The position numbers and the translations under genes were made by a program. Under the pieces are notes generated by a model. That model had not been told where the DNA came from. It searched no databases and worked only from the letters and a program-made list of their open reading frames with translations. A stretch of 48,979 nt of DNA. It comes from Acidobacteriota bacterium. Its GTDB lineage: Bacteria; Acidobacteriota; Vicinamibacteria; Vicinamibacterales; CAVVIG01. This document shows, piece by piece, positions 1 through 8,350 of the stretch (position 1 is its first letter; every line of letters starts with the position of its first letter). Where the stretch lies: NCBI GenBank assembly GCA_018268955.1, contig JAFDVO010000039.1, positions 3,427 to 52,405 on the forward strand, in the 5' to 3' direction.

Positions 1-2004
1 CGCCACGTGTGGGGCGTGTTCGGCGACGGCGAGATGGACGAGCCGGAGTCGATGGGCGCCATCGGCATGGCCTCGCGCGAGAACCTCGACAACCTGATCT
101 TCGTGATCAACTGCAACCTGCAGCGGCTGGACGGTCCGGTCCGCGGCAACGGGCAGATCATCCAGGAGCTCGAGGCGGCCTTCCGCGGTGCGGGCTGGAA
201 CGTCATCAAGGTCATCTGGGGACGCGACTGGGATCCGCTCCTCGCGAAGGACCGCGACGGCCTGCTCGTCAAGCGCATGGGCGAGATCGTCGACGGCCAG
301 TATCAGAAGTACGCGGTCGAATCGGGCGCCTACATCCGCCAGCACTTCTGGGGCGTCGATCCGCGGCTCCTGGACATGGTCAAGCACCTCACCGACGATC
401 AGCTCAAGCAGCTGACGCTCGGCGGTCACGACCCGATCAAGGTCTACAACGCCTACAAGGCGGCCGTTGAGCACAAGGGCGGCCCGACGGTCATCCTCGC
501 CCGCACCATCAAGGGGTACGGCCTCGGCGAGGCGGGTGAAGGCAAGAACATCACCCACCAGCAGAAGAAGATGAACGAGGACGAGCTGCGGGCCTTCCGC
601 ACGCGGTTCGCCATCCCGGTGTCGGACTCCGAAATCGCGAAGACGCCGTTCTATCGTCCCGGTCCCGACAGCGAAGAGTTCAAGTACATGATGGAGCGCC
701 GCCAGGCGCTCGGCGGGTCTGTCCCGTCACGGCGCGTGAAGGCACCAACCATCGCCGGCGTGGCGGACGACGTCTTCACCGAGTTCTACGCGGGCACCGA
801 GGGGCGCAAGGCGTCGACGACGATGGTGTTCGTGCGGCTGCTGTCGAAGCTGCTGCGCGACAAGGAGGTCGGCAAGCTGGTCGTGCCGATCGTTCCGGAC
901 GAGGCGCGCACCTTCGGCATGGAGGCGCTCTTCCGCCAGGTCGGCATCTACGCGCACTCCGGCCAGGTCTACGAGCCGGTCGACATGGACACGCTTCTCT
1001 ACTACAAGGAAGCATCCGACGGGCAGATCCTCGAGGAAGGCATCAACGAGGCCGGTTCGCTCTCGTCCTTCATCGCGGCCGGCACCGCCTACGCGACGCA
1101 CGGCGTCAACACCATCCCCTTCTTCATCTTCTACTCGATGTTCGGCTTCCAGCGGGTCGGCGACCTGATCTGGGCCGCGGCTGACTGCCGCACGCGGGGC
1201 TTCCTGCTCGGCGGCACCGCAGGCCGGACGACGCTTGCGGGTGAAGGGCTGCAGCACCAGGATGGCAACAGCCACGTGCTGGCGCTGCCGGTGCCGAACT
1301 GCCTCAGCTACGACCCGGCGTTCGCGTTCGAGCTGGCCGTCATCATCAAGGACGGCATTCGCCGGATGTATGTGAACGGCGAGAGCATCTTCTACTACCT
1401 CACGGTGATGAACGAGCAGTACGCGCAGCCGGCGATGCCGCAGGGCGCGGAAGAGGGGATCCTCAAGGGTCTCTACAAGTTCAAGCCGACCGGGCTGCCG
1501 AAGGCCAAGGCCCGCGCGCAGCTGTTCGGCAGCGGCGCGATCCTGCCCGAGGTGCTGAAGGCGCAGGAGGTGCTCGAGTCGCAGTACGGCATTGGCGCCG
1601 ACGTGTGGAGCGTCACGAGCTACCCCGAGCTGTATCGCGACGGGCACGCGTGCGACCGCTGGAACATGCTGCACCCGGGCGAGGAGGCCAAGGTGCCGTA
1701 CGTGACGCAGGCGCTGAAGGATGCCCCGGGCGTGTTCGTGGCGGCCTCGGACTACCTGAAGGTGCTGCCGGACGCGATCGACCGGTGGCTGCCGCGGCCG
1801 CTGGTGGCGCTCGGCACCGACGGGTTCGGCCGCAGCGAGAACCGTACGGGCCTGCGCGACTTCTTCGAAGTCGATCATCGCTACGTCGTCGTCGCCACGC
1901 TGTCCGCGCTGGCGCGTGACAAGAAGATCGACGCCAAGGTGGCGCAGGAGGCCATCGCGGCGCTCGGCATCAACCCGGAGAAGCCGAACCCGGCCATCTC
2001 GTAA
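1..2004 (+). CDS. aceE: Pyruvate dehydrogenase E1 component, homodimeric type (5' partial)
   Basis: Thiamine-diphosphate-dependent E1 subunit that decarboxylates pyruvate and reductively acetylates the lipoyl group of E2. The reading frame is open from the first base, so the N-terminus lies outside the window. The visible 667 residues begin just before the thiamine-diphosphate/Mg binding motif GDGEMDEPES, followed by the NLDNLIFVINCNLQRLDGPV core, the transketolase pyrimidine-binding half (around VPDEARTFGMEALFRQVGIY), and the C-terminal transketolase domain ending at TAA. E. coli AceE is about 890 residues, so roughly 220 are missing upstream. aceF and lpd follow on the same strand, giving the full complex. 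The homodimeric (not alpha/beta) E1 type is clear from the single long chain. Confidence 0.97.
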   Translation, partial: RHVWGVFGDGEMDEPESMGAIGMASRENLDNLIFVINCNLQRLDGPVRGNGQIIQELEAAFRGAGWNVIKVIWGRDWDPLLAKDRDGLLVKRMGEIVDGQYQKYAVESGAYIRQHFWGVDPRLLDMVKHLTDDQLKQLTLGGHDPIKVYNAYKAAVEHKGGPTVILARTIKGYGLGEAGEGKNITHQQKKMNEDELRAFRTRFAIPVSDSEIAKTPFYRPGPDSEEFKYMMERRQALGGSVPSRRVKAPTIAGVADDVFTEFYAGTEGRKASTTMVFVRLLSKLLRDKEVGKLVVPIVPDEARTFGMEALFRQVGIYAHSGQVYEPVDMDTLLYYKEASDGQILEEGINEAGSLSSFIAAGTAYATHGVNTIPFFIFYSMFGFQRVGDLIWAAADCRTRGFLLGGTAGRTTLAGEGLQHQDGNSHVLALPVPNCLSYDPAFAFELAVIIKDGIRRMYVNGESIFYYLTVMNEQYAQPAMPQGAEEGILKGLYKFKPTGLPKAKARAQLFGSGAILPEVLKAQEVLESQYGIGADVWSVTSYPELYRDGHACDRWNMLHPGEEAKVPYVTQALKDAPGVFVAASDYLKVLPDAIDRWLPRPLVALGTDGFGRSENRTGLRDFFEVDHRYVVVATLSALARDKKIDAKVAQEAIAALGINPEKPNPAIS

Positions 2005-2028
2005 CAGCGACATCCGCCACCACGGAGG

Positions 2029-2061
2029 GCACGGACGGCCCGCGTCTCGGGCCTTCCGTGC
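2029..2061. other. Hairpin in the aceE-aceF gap
   Basis: An inverted repeat, GCACGGA/TCCGTGC with inner GGCCCG/CGGGCC, could fold in the transcript between aceE and aceF. No T-tract follows. The left arm contains the 9-bp tandem pair CACGGAGGG CACGGACGG. It may be an attenuator, an mRNA processing or stability structure, or a repeat remnant. Confidence 0.45.
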
Positions 2062-2128
2062 ATCTCGCGTGATCGGTGGTCGCGCGTGCGGGTTCGCACC
2101 TGACGCGCCCAATCGGAGATTCCACAAC

Positions 2129-3550
2129 TTGGCGACAGACTTCCAGCTCCCCAACCTCGGAGAGAACGTCGCGGGCGGCGACGTCCTCCGCATCATGGTG
2201 AACCCCGGCGACACCCTGACGAAGGATCAGCCGGTCCTCGAACTCGAGACGGACAAGGCGACCATCGAGGTGCCGTCCTCCGTCGCGGGCGTCATCACGG
2301 CCGTGAAGGTGAAGGTCGGCCAGAAGGTGAAAGTCGGCGAGGTCGTGCTCACCGTCGACGAGGCGGGAGCCGGAGCCGCGCCCGCGGCCGCTGCACCGAA
2401 GGCGGCGGCGACTGACGCCGTTGGCGCGAACACCGCGCAGAAGGTGGTCGGGAACGAGCCCGGGCTCGAGCAGCACGCCGAGGGAGCGAAGCGCCCCACC
2501 GAGGACAAGGCGGGCGCGATCGAAGCGGGGCAGGCCGCCCCAGCGCCGACCACACGCGCCGCGGCGCAGGTGGTCGACATCAACGCGCGCGCGGCGCGTC
2601 CTGCAGCTCCCGAGCCGCGTGCGGCTGATCAGCCTGCGGCACCGGCGTCACCCTCAGTCCGGCGCCTGGCGCGCGAACTGGGCGTCGACATCAACCAGGT
2701 GCAGGGCAGCGGGCCGAACGGCCGCATCTCGGATGAGGACGTCAAGGAACACGCGAAGCGCATCATCCTGGCAGCCCAGTCCGCAGGGGTCACGGGTGGC
2801 GCGGGCATTCCGACCGAGCCGCTGCCGGACTTCAGCAAGTGGGGCGAGGTCGAGCGCGTGCCGATGCGTGCCGTTCGCCGCAAGACGGCGGAGCACCTGT
2901 CGGTGGCCTGGCTGAACATCCCGCATGTCACGCAGCAGGAGTACGCGGACATTACCGGGCTCGAGGAACTGCGCAAGCGCTATCGGAAGACAGTCGAGAA
3001 GGCGGGCGGCAACCTCACCGTCACGGCGGTCGCGGTCAAGATCGTCGCCGAGGCGCTCAAGCACTTCCCGCAGTTCAATACCTCGATCGACATGGCGTCG
3101 GGCGAGATCATCCAGAAGAAGTACGTCCACATCGGCGTGGCGGTCGACACCGATCGCGGCCTTCTGGTGCCGGTCATCCGCGACGCAGACAAGAAGAGCC
3201 TCATCCAGATTGCGGTCGATCTCGCGCAGCTCTCCGAGAAGGCGCGCACCCGCAAGATCACCGCGGAGGAGATGCAGGGCGGCTGCTTCAGCATCTCCAA
3301 CCTCGGCGGCATCGGCGGCAACTTCTTCACGCCCATCGTGAACTCGCCCGAGGTGGCCATCCTGGGCATCTCTCGCGGCCGCTTCACGCCGGTGTACAAC
3401 GAGGAGACTGGGGAGTTCACGGCTCGGCAACTCCTGCCGCTTTCGCTCTCGTACGATCACCGCGTCATCGACGGCGCCGACGGCATCCGCTTCCTGCGCT
3501 GGATCGCAGAGGCGTTCGAGCAGCCGTTCATCATGGCGCTTTACGGCTAA
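2129..3550 (+). CDS. aceF: Dihydrolipoamide acetyltransferase (PDH E2)
   Basis: E2 core of pyruvate dehydrogenase, transferring the acetyl group from lipoamide to CoA. The 473-residue protein has one N-terminal lipoyl domain (about 1-78) with the lipoylated lysine K43 in ETDKATIEV, an Ala/Pro-rich linker, a peripheral-subunit-binding domain (about 173-210, ASPSVRRLARELGVDI...), and a C-terminal catalytic domain with the DHRVIDGADG motif. The open frame extends upstream to 1916, but homology begins at ATDFQLPNLGE. A TTG at 2129 with GGAG about 10 bases upstream is therefore the likely start. It has a single lipoyl domain, whereas some homologues have two or three. It lies 124 bp after aceE. 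Confidence 0.95.
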   Translation: MATDFQLPNLGENVAGGDVLRIMVNPGDTLTKDQPVLELETDKATIEVPSSVAGVITAVKVKVGQKVKVGEVVLTVDEAGAGAAPAAAAPKAAATDAVGANTAQKVVGNEPGLEQHAEGAKRPTEDKAGAIEAGQAAPAPTTRAAAQVVDINARAARPAAPEPRAADQPAAPASPSVRRLARELGVDINQVQGSGPNGRISDEDVKEHAKRIILAAQSAGVTGGAGIPTEPLPDFSKWGEVERVPMRAVRRKTAEHLSVAWLNIPHVTQQEYADITGLEELRKRYRKTVEKAGGNLTVTAVAVKIVAEALKHFPQFNTSIDMASGEIIQKKYVHIGVAVDTDRGLLVPVIRDADKKSLIQIAVDLAQLSEKARTRKITAEEMQGGCFSISNLGGIGGNFFTPIVNSPEVAILGISRGRFTPVYNEETGEFTARQLLPLSLSYDHRVIDGADGIRFLRWIAEAFEQPFIMALYG

Positions 3551-3559
3551 CGGAATCGA

Positions 3560-3633
3560 GGGCAGGTTGGGCAGGTCAGGCAGGTAGGGCTGTCACTGTA
3601 CAGTCCTACCCGCCCTACCCGCCCTGCCAGCCC
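3560..3633. repeat. 9-bp tandem array with inverted arms (GGGCAGGTN family)
   Basis: Between aceF and lpd the sequence runs GGGCAGGTT, GGGCAGGTC, AGGCAGGTA, GGGCTGTCA. After a short turn, the reverse complement of GGGCGGGTA units follows (3601-3633). The two arms can form a long imperfect hairpin. The same 9-mer family reappears at 32146-32206. There is no open frame of its own. Confidence 0.8.
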
Positions 3634-3643
3634 ACCATGTCTT

Positions 3644-5050
3644 ATGTCCTCAACCCAACTCGTCGTCGTGGGCAGCGGCCCGGGCGGATACGCGGCAGCG
3701 TTCTACGCCGCGGACCTCGGCCTGAGCGTTGCCCTAGTTGATACCGAACCGAACCCTGGCGGGGTCTGCGTGTACCGCGGATGCATCCCGTCCAAGGCGC
3801 TGCTGCACGTCGCGAAGCTGATCGACGAATCGCGTCATGCGAAGGCGTGGGGTGTCGAGTTCGCCGAACCGAAGATCGATCTCGACAAGCTGCGCGACTT
3901 CAAGAACAACGTCGTCAAGCGGCTCACGTCGGGCACCGGCCAGCTCGGCAAAGCGCGGAAGGTGAACTACATCCAGGGCTTTGCGTCGATCGTGGACGCG
4001 AAGACGCTGAGCATCAAGCGCGCGGACGGCACGGAGGAGACGCTCACCTTCGAGCACTGCATCCTCGCGACCGGGTCGACCCCCGCCATCCCGCCGATGC
4101 TCAAGGTCGACGACCCGCGCGTGATGGACTCGACCGGCGCGCTGGACCTGCCGGATATCCCGAAGTCGCTGCTGGTCGTCGGCGGTGGCTACATCGGCCT
4201 CGAACTCGGGTCGGTCTACGCCACGCTGGGGAGCAACGTCACGGTGGTCGAGATGATGTCGGGCCTCCTGCCGGGCGCCGATCGCGACCTCGTCGACGTG
4301 CTGGCGAGGCGCATTAACGGACTGATGAAGTCCGTGCTGCTCAACACGCGCGTCACCAAGGTCACGCCCGAGAAGAAGGGCATCCGCGTCACGTTCGAGG
4401 GTGATGGCGCTGGCGAGCAGGTGTTCGACCGCGTGCTCGTCTCCGTCGGCCGTCGTCCCAACGCGAAGATCCCCGGTCTCGACAAGACGCGTGTGAAGGT
4501 GAACGAGCGCGGCTTCATCGAAGTGGACGCGCAGCTGCGGACGGCAGAGCCGACCATCTTCGCAATCGGCGACGTCGTCGGTGAGCCGATGCTCGCCCAT
4601 AAGGCCTCGCACGAGGGACGGGTCGCGGTGGAGGTGATCGCCGGTCACAAGGTGGCGTTCGAGCCGCAGGCGATCCCCGCGGTCGTCTTCACCGACCCTG
4701 AACTGTGCTGGGCGGGGCTGACCGAGTCGCAGGCGGCGAAGGAAGGCCGCACGGTGACTGTCGCCAAGTTCCCGTGGGGCGCCTCAGGACGCGCAGTCAC
4801 GCTCGATCGCACGGACGGCCTCACGAAGCTGGTCGTCGATCCGGCGACAGAGCGCATTCTGGGGGTCGGGATTGTCGGGCCCGGGGCCGGCGAGATGATC
4901 GCCGAGGGCGTGCTGGCAATCGAAATGGGGGCGAACGTGACCGACCTGAAGCTGTCGATCCACCCGCACCCCACGCTCACCGAAACGATGATGGAGTCGG
5001 CCGAAGTGTTCTTCGGCCATGCGACTCACGTCTACCGCCCGAAGCGCTGA
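3644..5050 (+). CDS. lpd: Dihydrolipoyl dehydrogenase (E3)
   Basis: Flavoprotein that reoxidises dihydrolipoamide with NAD+, completing the PDH complex. The 468 residues open with the FAD-binding GSGPGGY motif (about 10-16), then the redox disulphide Cys42/Cys47 in GGVCVYRGCIPSK (usual form GGTCLNVGCIPSK), the NAD-binding GGGYIGLELG, a second FAD motif ending in AIGDVVG, and the dimerisation domain with the catalytic His-Glu pair in HPHPTLTE. Length is normal. The ATG at 3644 starts right at the conserved N-terminus, though no clear Shine-Dalgarno is visible. A repeat-built hairpin separates it from aceF. Confidence 0.96.
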   Translation: MSSTQLVVVGSGPGGYAAAFYAADLGLSVALVDTEPNPGGVCVYRGCIPSKALLHVAKLIDESRHAKAWGVEFAEPKIDLDKLRDFKNNVVKRLTSGTGQLGKARKVNYIQGFASIVDAKTLSIKRADGTEETLTFEHCILATGSTPAIPPMLKVDDPRVMDSTGALDLPDIPKSLLVVGGGYIGLELGSVYATLGSNVTVVEMMSGLLPGADRDLVDVLARRINGLMKSVLLNTRVTKVTPEKKGIRVTFEGDGAGEQVFDRVLVSVGRRPNAKIPGLDKTRVKVNERGFIEVDAQLRTAEPTIFAIGDVVGEPMLAHKASHEGRVAVEVIAGHKVAFEPQAIPAVVFTDPELCWAGLTESQAAKEGRTVTVAKFPWGASGRAVTLDRTDGLTKLVVDPATERILGVGIVGPGAGEMIAEGVLAIEMGANVTDLKLSIHPHPTLTETMMESAEVFFGHATHVYRPKR

Positions 5051-5075
5051 AAGCTTCGGTGTGCTGAGGGAATTT

Positions 5076-5102
5076 CCACGCGGGGTTTCGAGCCCCGCGT
5101 GG
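5076..5102. terminator. Strong hairpin between convergent genes
   Basis: A perfect 10-bp stem (CCACGCGGGG / CCCCGCGTGG) with a 7-base loop lies between the end of lpd and the end of the convergent small gene at 5105. There is no T-tract on either side. It is likely a bidirectional transcript-end structure. Confidence 0.65.
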
Positions 5103-5104
5103 CG

Positions 5105-5299
5105 CTACCTCGACGCCCGCACGAGCGCGCCATCGTCGGTCTTCTTCACGTCACCCGAGCGCACGAGTTTCTCGATAACTGACTGAGTTGTTTCACGATC
5201 GAGGCCGAAGAACCGCGAGGCCTGCGGCAGCGTGAGCACCAGCCCCGGCATCTCTTCGAACTCGGCTCGGACCCGTTCGGTAATCTTGTCGACGGACAT
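5105..5299 (-). CDS. Small winged-helix-like protein
   Basis: A 64-residue protein starting MSVDKITERVRAEFEEMPG and containing LTLPQASRFFGLDRETTQSVIEKLVRSGDVKKTDDGALVR. This reads as a winged helix-turn-helix: helix, recognition helix starting at the FGLDRETTQ segment, then a basic beta wing. The ATG at 5299 has a perfect GGAGG eight bases upstream. A longer form from ATG 5344 (79 residues) lacks such a site. It is probably a DNA-binding protein. I do not recognise a named family and no target can be read from the sequence. Its 3' end faces lpd. Confidence 0.7.
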   Translation of the reverse strand: MSVDKITERVRAEFEEMPGLVLTLPQASRFFGLDRETTQSVIEKLVRSGDVKKTDDGALVRASR

Positions 5300-5486
5300 T
5301 CCCGCTTCCTCCGATATCTGGGCCATTTGCAACAGCTCTGCCATTGCCGGCTCGATGCGCGCTGCTGGCTGGAATCGCTGTTTTTCGAAGGGAATCCGTC
5401 GATCCGTGCGAGGCTGTGCTCGCCAGGGCAGCAGGTGCTTCCGACACGATCGTGCCTGCGGCGGGTACCGGCTACATCCCCGTGGG

Positions 5487-5504
5487 AAGCGGCGCGCCGC
5501 TTTT
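5487..5504 (+). other. Short hairpin with T-run ahead of the UreE-like gene
   Basis: AAGCGG-CGCG-CCGCTT is followed by TTTT, ending 17 bases before the ATG at 5522. It has the form of a small intrinsic terminator or attenuator, but the stem is only 6 bp. The rest of 5345-5521 shows no gene or known riboswitch motif. Confidence 0.3.
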
Positions 5505-5521
5505 ACTGACCGGAGCCTCTG

Positions 5522-5989
5522 ATGCTGTTCCGCAGCGTGCCCATCGCTGACGCGGTGTTCCGCGACGATCGCCTGCCCGCCGGCCTCGCCGCGCATCCGC
5601 GCGACGAAGTGGTCATCGGGTGGGAAGACCGCCGGGCGCAGAGAGCGCGACTGAAGACGGAGGCTGGCGTCGAGTTCGGCACGTCACTGCCACAGGGCAC
5701 GGTGCTGCGGGAAGGGGACTGCCTTGCGCTGGACCGGCCAGCGCTGGTCATCATCGTGCGGGAGAAGGCCGAGCCGGTGCTTGTCATGGCCCCACCCTCG
5801 GCCGGGGACGCGGCGCGGTGGGCCTACTACATCGGCAACACCCACCAGCCGCTGATGGTGCTCGGGGATCTGTTGCTCTGCGCGGATGTGGCAGGGATGG
5901 ACGAGGTGCTGCGGTACCACGGCATCCCGTTCACCCGTGAGCTCAGGCCGTTCACGCCCGTGTCGCAGGGCCCCAGCCATCATCGATAG
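5522..5989 (+). CDS. UreE-like urease accessory protein (orphan)
   Basis: The 155-residue protein resembles UreE, the nickel-delivery metallochaperone of urease. It has an N-terminal beta domain (to about residue 75) and a C-terminal ferredoxin-like domain carrying ARWAYYIGNTHQPLMV, the counterpart of the YHLGNRH-type motif that holds the metal-binding histidine in UreE. The long His-rich C-terminal tail of some UreE proteins is absent; it ends QGPSHHR. No urease structural gene or ureD/F/G is nearby, so nickel delivery to urease is not established. Start ATG 5522. Confidence 0.7.
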   Translation: MLFRSVPIADAVFRDDRLPAGLAAHPRDEVVIGWEDRRAQRARLKTEAGVEFGTSLPQGTVLREGDCLALDRPALVIIVREKAEPVLVMAPPSAGDAARWAYYIGNTHQPLMVLGDLLLCADVAGMDEVLRYHGIPFTRELRPFTPVSQGPSHHR

Positions 5990-6028
5990 CCGGAGCCCGA
6001 GCCGGTTCGAGAGCGGTATGCAGGCGCT

Positions 6029-6676
6029 TCAGAACCGGATGCTGGCGCCGACGCCGAAGCGGCCGATCGTTCTGGTGGGATCACCAAGGATCCGCAGCAT
6101 CCGAAGGTCCGCATCCACCGCCACGTGCTCGGTCAGCAGGATGCTCGCGCCCCCACCCAGCGTGAGCGCCATATTCGTGCTGGTCGTGCTCACCGTCGGC
6201 GGGCCGGGAAGGATCGGCATCACCGAGAGGCCGAGCGCCTGGAGCTCCGACGTGAACATGGCGTTTCCGCCCAGCCCCGCGTACCACACGTCGTACCGCT
6301 CCGTGACGGCGGCGACGCCGCCACCGCCGACGACGAACGGGATCACGCGCTCCGACCCGGTCGGGATCTCGAGCCGGACATTCGTGGTGAACGTTGTGGC
6401 GCGGCTGTCGTCGCGCCCCGGACAACACCAGATGTGCGGCACGCCCGTCGCCAGGGATCGCAGGTGCCCCAGCTCGACGCCAACCCCAACGTAGTCGTTG
6501 AAGCGCCAGGTCACGCCGCCGCTGAATGCGGGTGACGTGTGGCCATCGGCCGTGGCTGCCGCGACCGAGCCGTGCACCACGGCACCCTGTGCGTGCGACG
6601 TCCTGGACACGCCGAGCAGCACGAGTGCGGCAGCCAGGCCCACGGCGACGTGTCGGAGGTGTACGGATCTACGCAT
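6029..6676 (-). CDS. Outer-membrane beta-barrel protein, predicted
   Basis: The 215-residue protein starts MRRSVHLRHVAVGLAAALVLL and has a signal peptide ending near SHAQG. It continues with alternating hydrophobic/polar segments (GGVTWRFNDYVGVGVELGHL, IPFVVGGGGVAAVTERY) and ends in FGVGASIRF, the terminal-Phe pattern of outer-membrane barrels. It resembles small OmpA/OmpW-like barrels of unknown function. The start codon overlaps the last 8 bases of lipA, suggesting translational coupling. No substrate can be assigned. Confidence 0.75.
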   Translation of the reverse strand: MRRSVHLRHVAVGLAAALVLLGVSRTSHAQGAVVHGSVAAATADGHTSPAFSGGVTWRFNDYVGVGVELGHLRSLATGVPHIWCCPGRDDSRATTFTTNVRLEIPTGSERVIPFVVGGGGVAAVTERYDVWYAGLGGNAMFTSELQALGLSVMPILPGPPTVSTTSTNMALTLGGGASILLTEHVAVDADLRMLRILGDPTRTIGRFGVGASIRF

Positions 6677-7577
6677 GTGCGGCCGCCTCTGCCCACGCAT
6701 CGGCCGTCTCGTTCGCGTGATAGGAACTGCGGACGAGAGGACCCGAATCAACGTGGACGAACCCCATGTCGAGTGCGATCTGCTTCAGCTCGCGGAACTC
6801 GTCAGGCGTGTAGTACCGCACCATCGGCGCGTGTGCCTGCGTGGGACGGAGGTACTGGCCAATCGTCAGGATCTGGCAGCCGACCTGCCGCAGGTCGCGG
6901 AACACCGCGAGCAGTTCCTCGCGCTCTTCACCGAGGCCAACCATCAGGCCGGTCTTGGTCGGGATGTCCGGGGCGATCGTGCGAGAGCGGTCGAGCAGCT
7001 CGAGCGTGCGGGAGTAGCGTCCGCCCGAGCGGGCCATCCGATAGAGCCTCGGCACCGTTTCGGTGTTGTGGTTCATCACGTCCGGCCGTGCCTCGAGCAC
7101 GGTGCGGAGCGGCGCTTCCTCACCCTTGAAATCGGGGATGAGCACCTCGATGCGGCAGGAGGGCAGGCGCTTGCGCGTTTCGGTGATCACGCCCGCGAAG
7201 ATGGACGCGCCGCCATCCTTGAGGTCGTCCCGATCGACCGAGGTGATGACCACGTAGTTGAGCGCGAGCTGCTGGATGGCGTTCGCGACCCGTTCCGGCT
7301 CCGCCGTGTCGACCGGGGCCGGGCGCCCATGGGACACGGCACAGTACGCACAGGCGCGCGTGCAGATGTCGCCGAGGATCATGAACGTGGCCGTGCCGTG
7401 ATTCCAGCACTCCCCGATGTTCGGGCAGCGAGCCTCCTCGCAGACGGTGTTCAGCCGGAGGTCGCGCATGATCGACTTCAGCCGGAGGTAGTTCGCCGAA
7501 CCGGGCGCCTTCACCTTCAGCCACTCGGGCTTGGGGATGCGCGGTTGCTCGGGCGTGAGCGGGATGACGCGGGCCAT
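6669..7577 (-). CDS. lipA: Lipoyl synthase
   Basis: Radical-SAM enzyme that inserts two sulfurs into protein-bound octanoyl groups, making the lipoyl cofactor of E2 and the glycine cleavage H protein. The 302-residue protein has the auxiliary cluster motif CEEARCPNIGEC (C-x4-C-x5-C) near residue 46, the radical-SAM motif CTRACAYC, and the downstream GLGE segment typical of LipA. Length and start (MARVIPLTPEQPRIPKPEWLK) fit the family. It lies 1.6 kb from the PDH genes that need its product. A downstream barrel gene overlaps its stop by 8 bp. lipB is not in the window. Confidence 0.96.
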   Translation of the reverse strand: MARVIPLTPEQPRIPKPEWLKVKAPGSANYLRLKSIMRDLRLNTVCEEARCPNIGECWNHGTATFMILGDICTRACAYCAVSHGRPAPVDTAEPERVANAIQQLALNYVVITSVDRDDLKDGGASIFAGVITETRKRLPSCRIEVLIPDFKGEEAPLRTVLEARPDVMNHNTETVPRLYRMARSGGRYSRTLELLDRSRTIAPDIPTKTGLMVGLGEEREELLAVFRDLRQVGCQILTIGQYLRPTQAHAPMVRYYTPDEFRELKQIALDMGFVHVDSGPLVRSSYHANETADAWAEAAAHA

Positions 7578-7631
7578 TCCTTCGATTATATCGGCGTACC
7601 GCCCAGCCCGGCAGACCAGGCGCCGTCACCG

Positions 7632-8297
7632 TCAGGGCGCGCGGAGCCCTGCGATGAGGTATTCGGCGAACCGCGTGGCGATCTCCTTGGAGTCGGCGGG
7701 GCCATCCGGTGAGTACCAGCGCGGGATCCAGTTGACGGCGCCGAGCATCGCGAACGAGATGAGCTTCGGGTCGATTCTTGGATCGAAGACACCCCAGTCG
7801 ATCCCCTCCTGGATGAGGCGGCGGACCCCTTGATCGAACAGGTCGCGCCGTGCGACAGCCGCCCGCAGGCGCCTCGGACCGAGCGCCTTCACGTCGAGGA
7901 ACAGGGCCGTGCCCTGGAGGTCGTCGAGAATCGTGTGCACGAACGCGTCGATGAGCCGACGGAGACGGTACTCGGGCGAGAGTTCAGCCTTCTCAACGCT
8001 ATCGAGCACCTCGAGCAGGCGGTCCATCGAGTACTCGTGACACGCGAAGAGGATGTCCTCCTTGCTTCGGAAGTAGTAATACAGGTTCCCCTTCTTCATC
8101 CGCAGGGCTGTCGCGATCTCCTCGAGCGTCGCGCCGTGGTAGCCGAGCCGGCGAAACGCGCCGGCTGCCGCCTTCATGATCTCGACCCGGGTCGGGGCTC
8201 CTGAGGGGCGCGTGGCTCCGGGCGGCACCCGCCGCTTCGTGCCCGCCCGGCGCGGGCGGGGGGCGGCTGGCGATCGATGGGTCGTCACAGGATCCAA
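7632..8297 (-). CDS. TetR/AcrR-family transcriptional regulator
   Basis: The 221-residue protein has a basic, Pro-rich N-terminal tail, then a TetR DNA-binding domain (RVEIMKAAAGAFRRLGYHGATLEEIA...MKKGNLYYYFRSKEDIL), and a helical ligand domain resembling KstR2/FadR-like regulators of acyl-CoA metabolism (C-terminal WIPRWYSPDGP segment). The effector is unknown. The start is uncertain, because the first 35 or so residues are low-complexity and a later start is possible. It diverges from the UPF0173 hydrolase at 8351 and may regulate it or a distant locus. Confidence 0.9.
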   Translation of the reverse strand: MDPVTTHRSPAAPRPRRAGTKRRVPPGATRPSGAPTRVEIMKAAAGAFRRLGYHGATLEEIATALRMKKGNLYYYFRSKEDILFACHEYSMDRLLEVLDSVEKAELSPEYRLRRLIDAFVHTILDDLQGTALFLDVKALGPRRLRAAVARRDLFDQGVRRLIQEGIDWGVFDPRIDPKLISFAMLGAVNWIPRWYSPDGPADSKEIATRFAEYLIAGLRAP

Positions 8298-8350
8298 ACG
8301 TAGTCCCCGCGCCGGTCCCGATTCAACTGCCGCGTTACAATGCCGCCGCT

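Noticed and set aside
727..2214. Long open frames antisense to aceE
   Set aside because: They follow the GC-rich third-position pattern of the real gene on the other strand, and have Arg/Pro/Ala-heavy sequence with no domain. The same holds for the antisense frames over aceF, the kinase genes and the Omp85-fusion gene.
5345..5521. Riboswitch upstream of the UreE-like gene
   Set aside because: No NiCo or other riboswitch blocks are present; only a short hairpin with a T-run.
6498..7712. Plus-strand open frame over lipA
   Set aside because: Low-complexity composition without a recognisable domain. lipA on the minus strand has conserved motifs.
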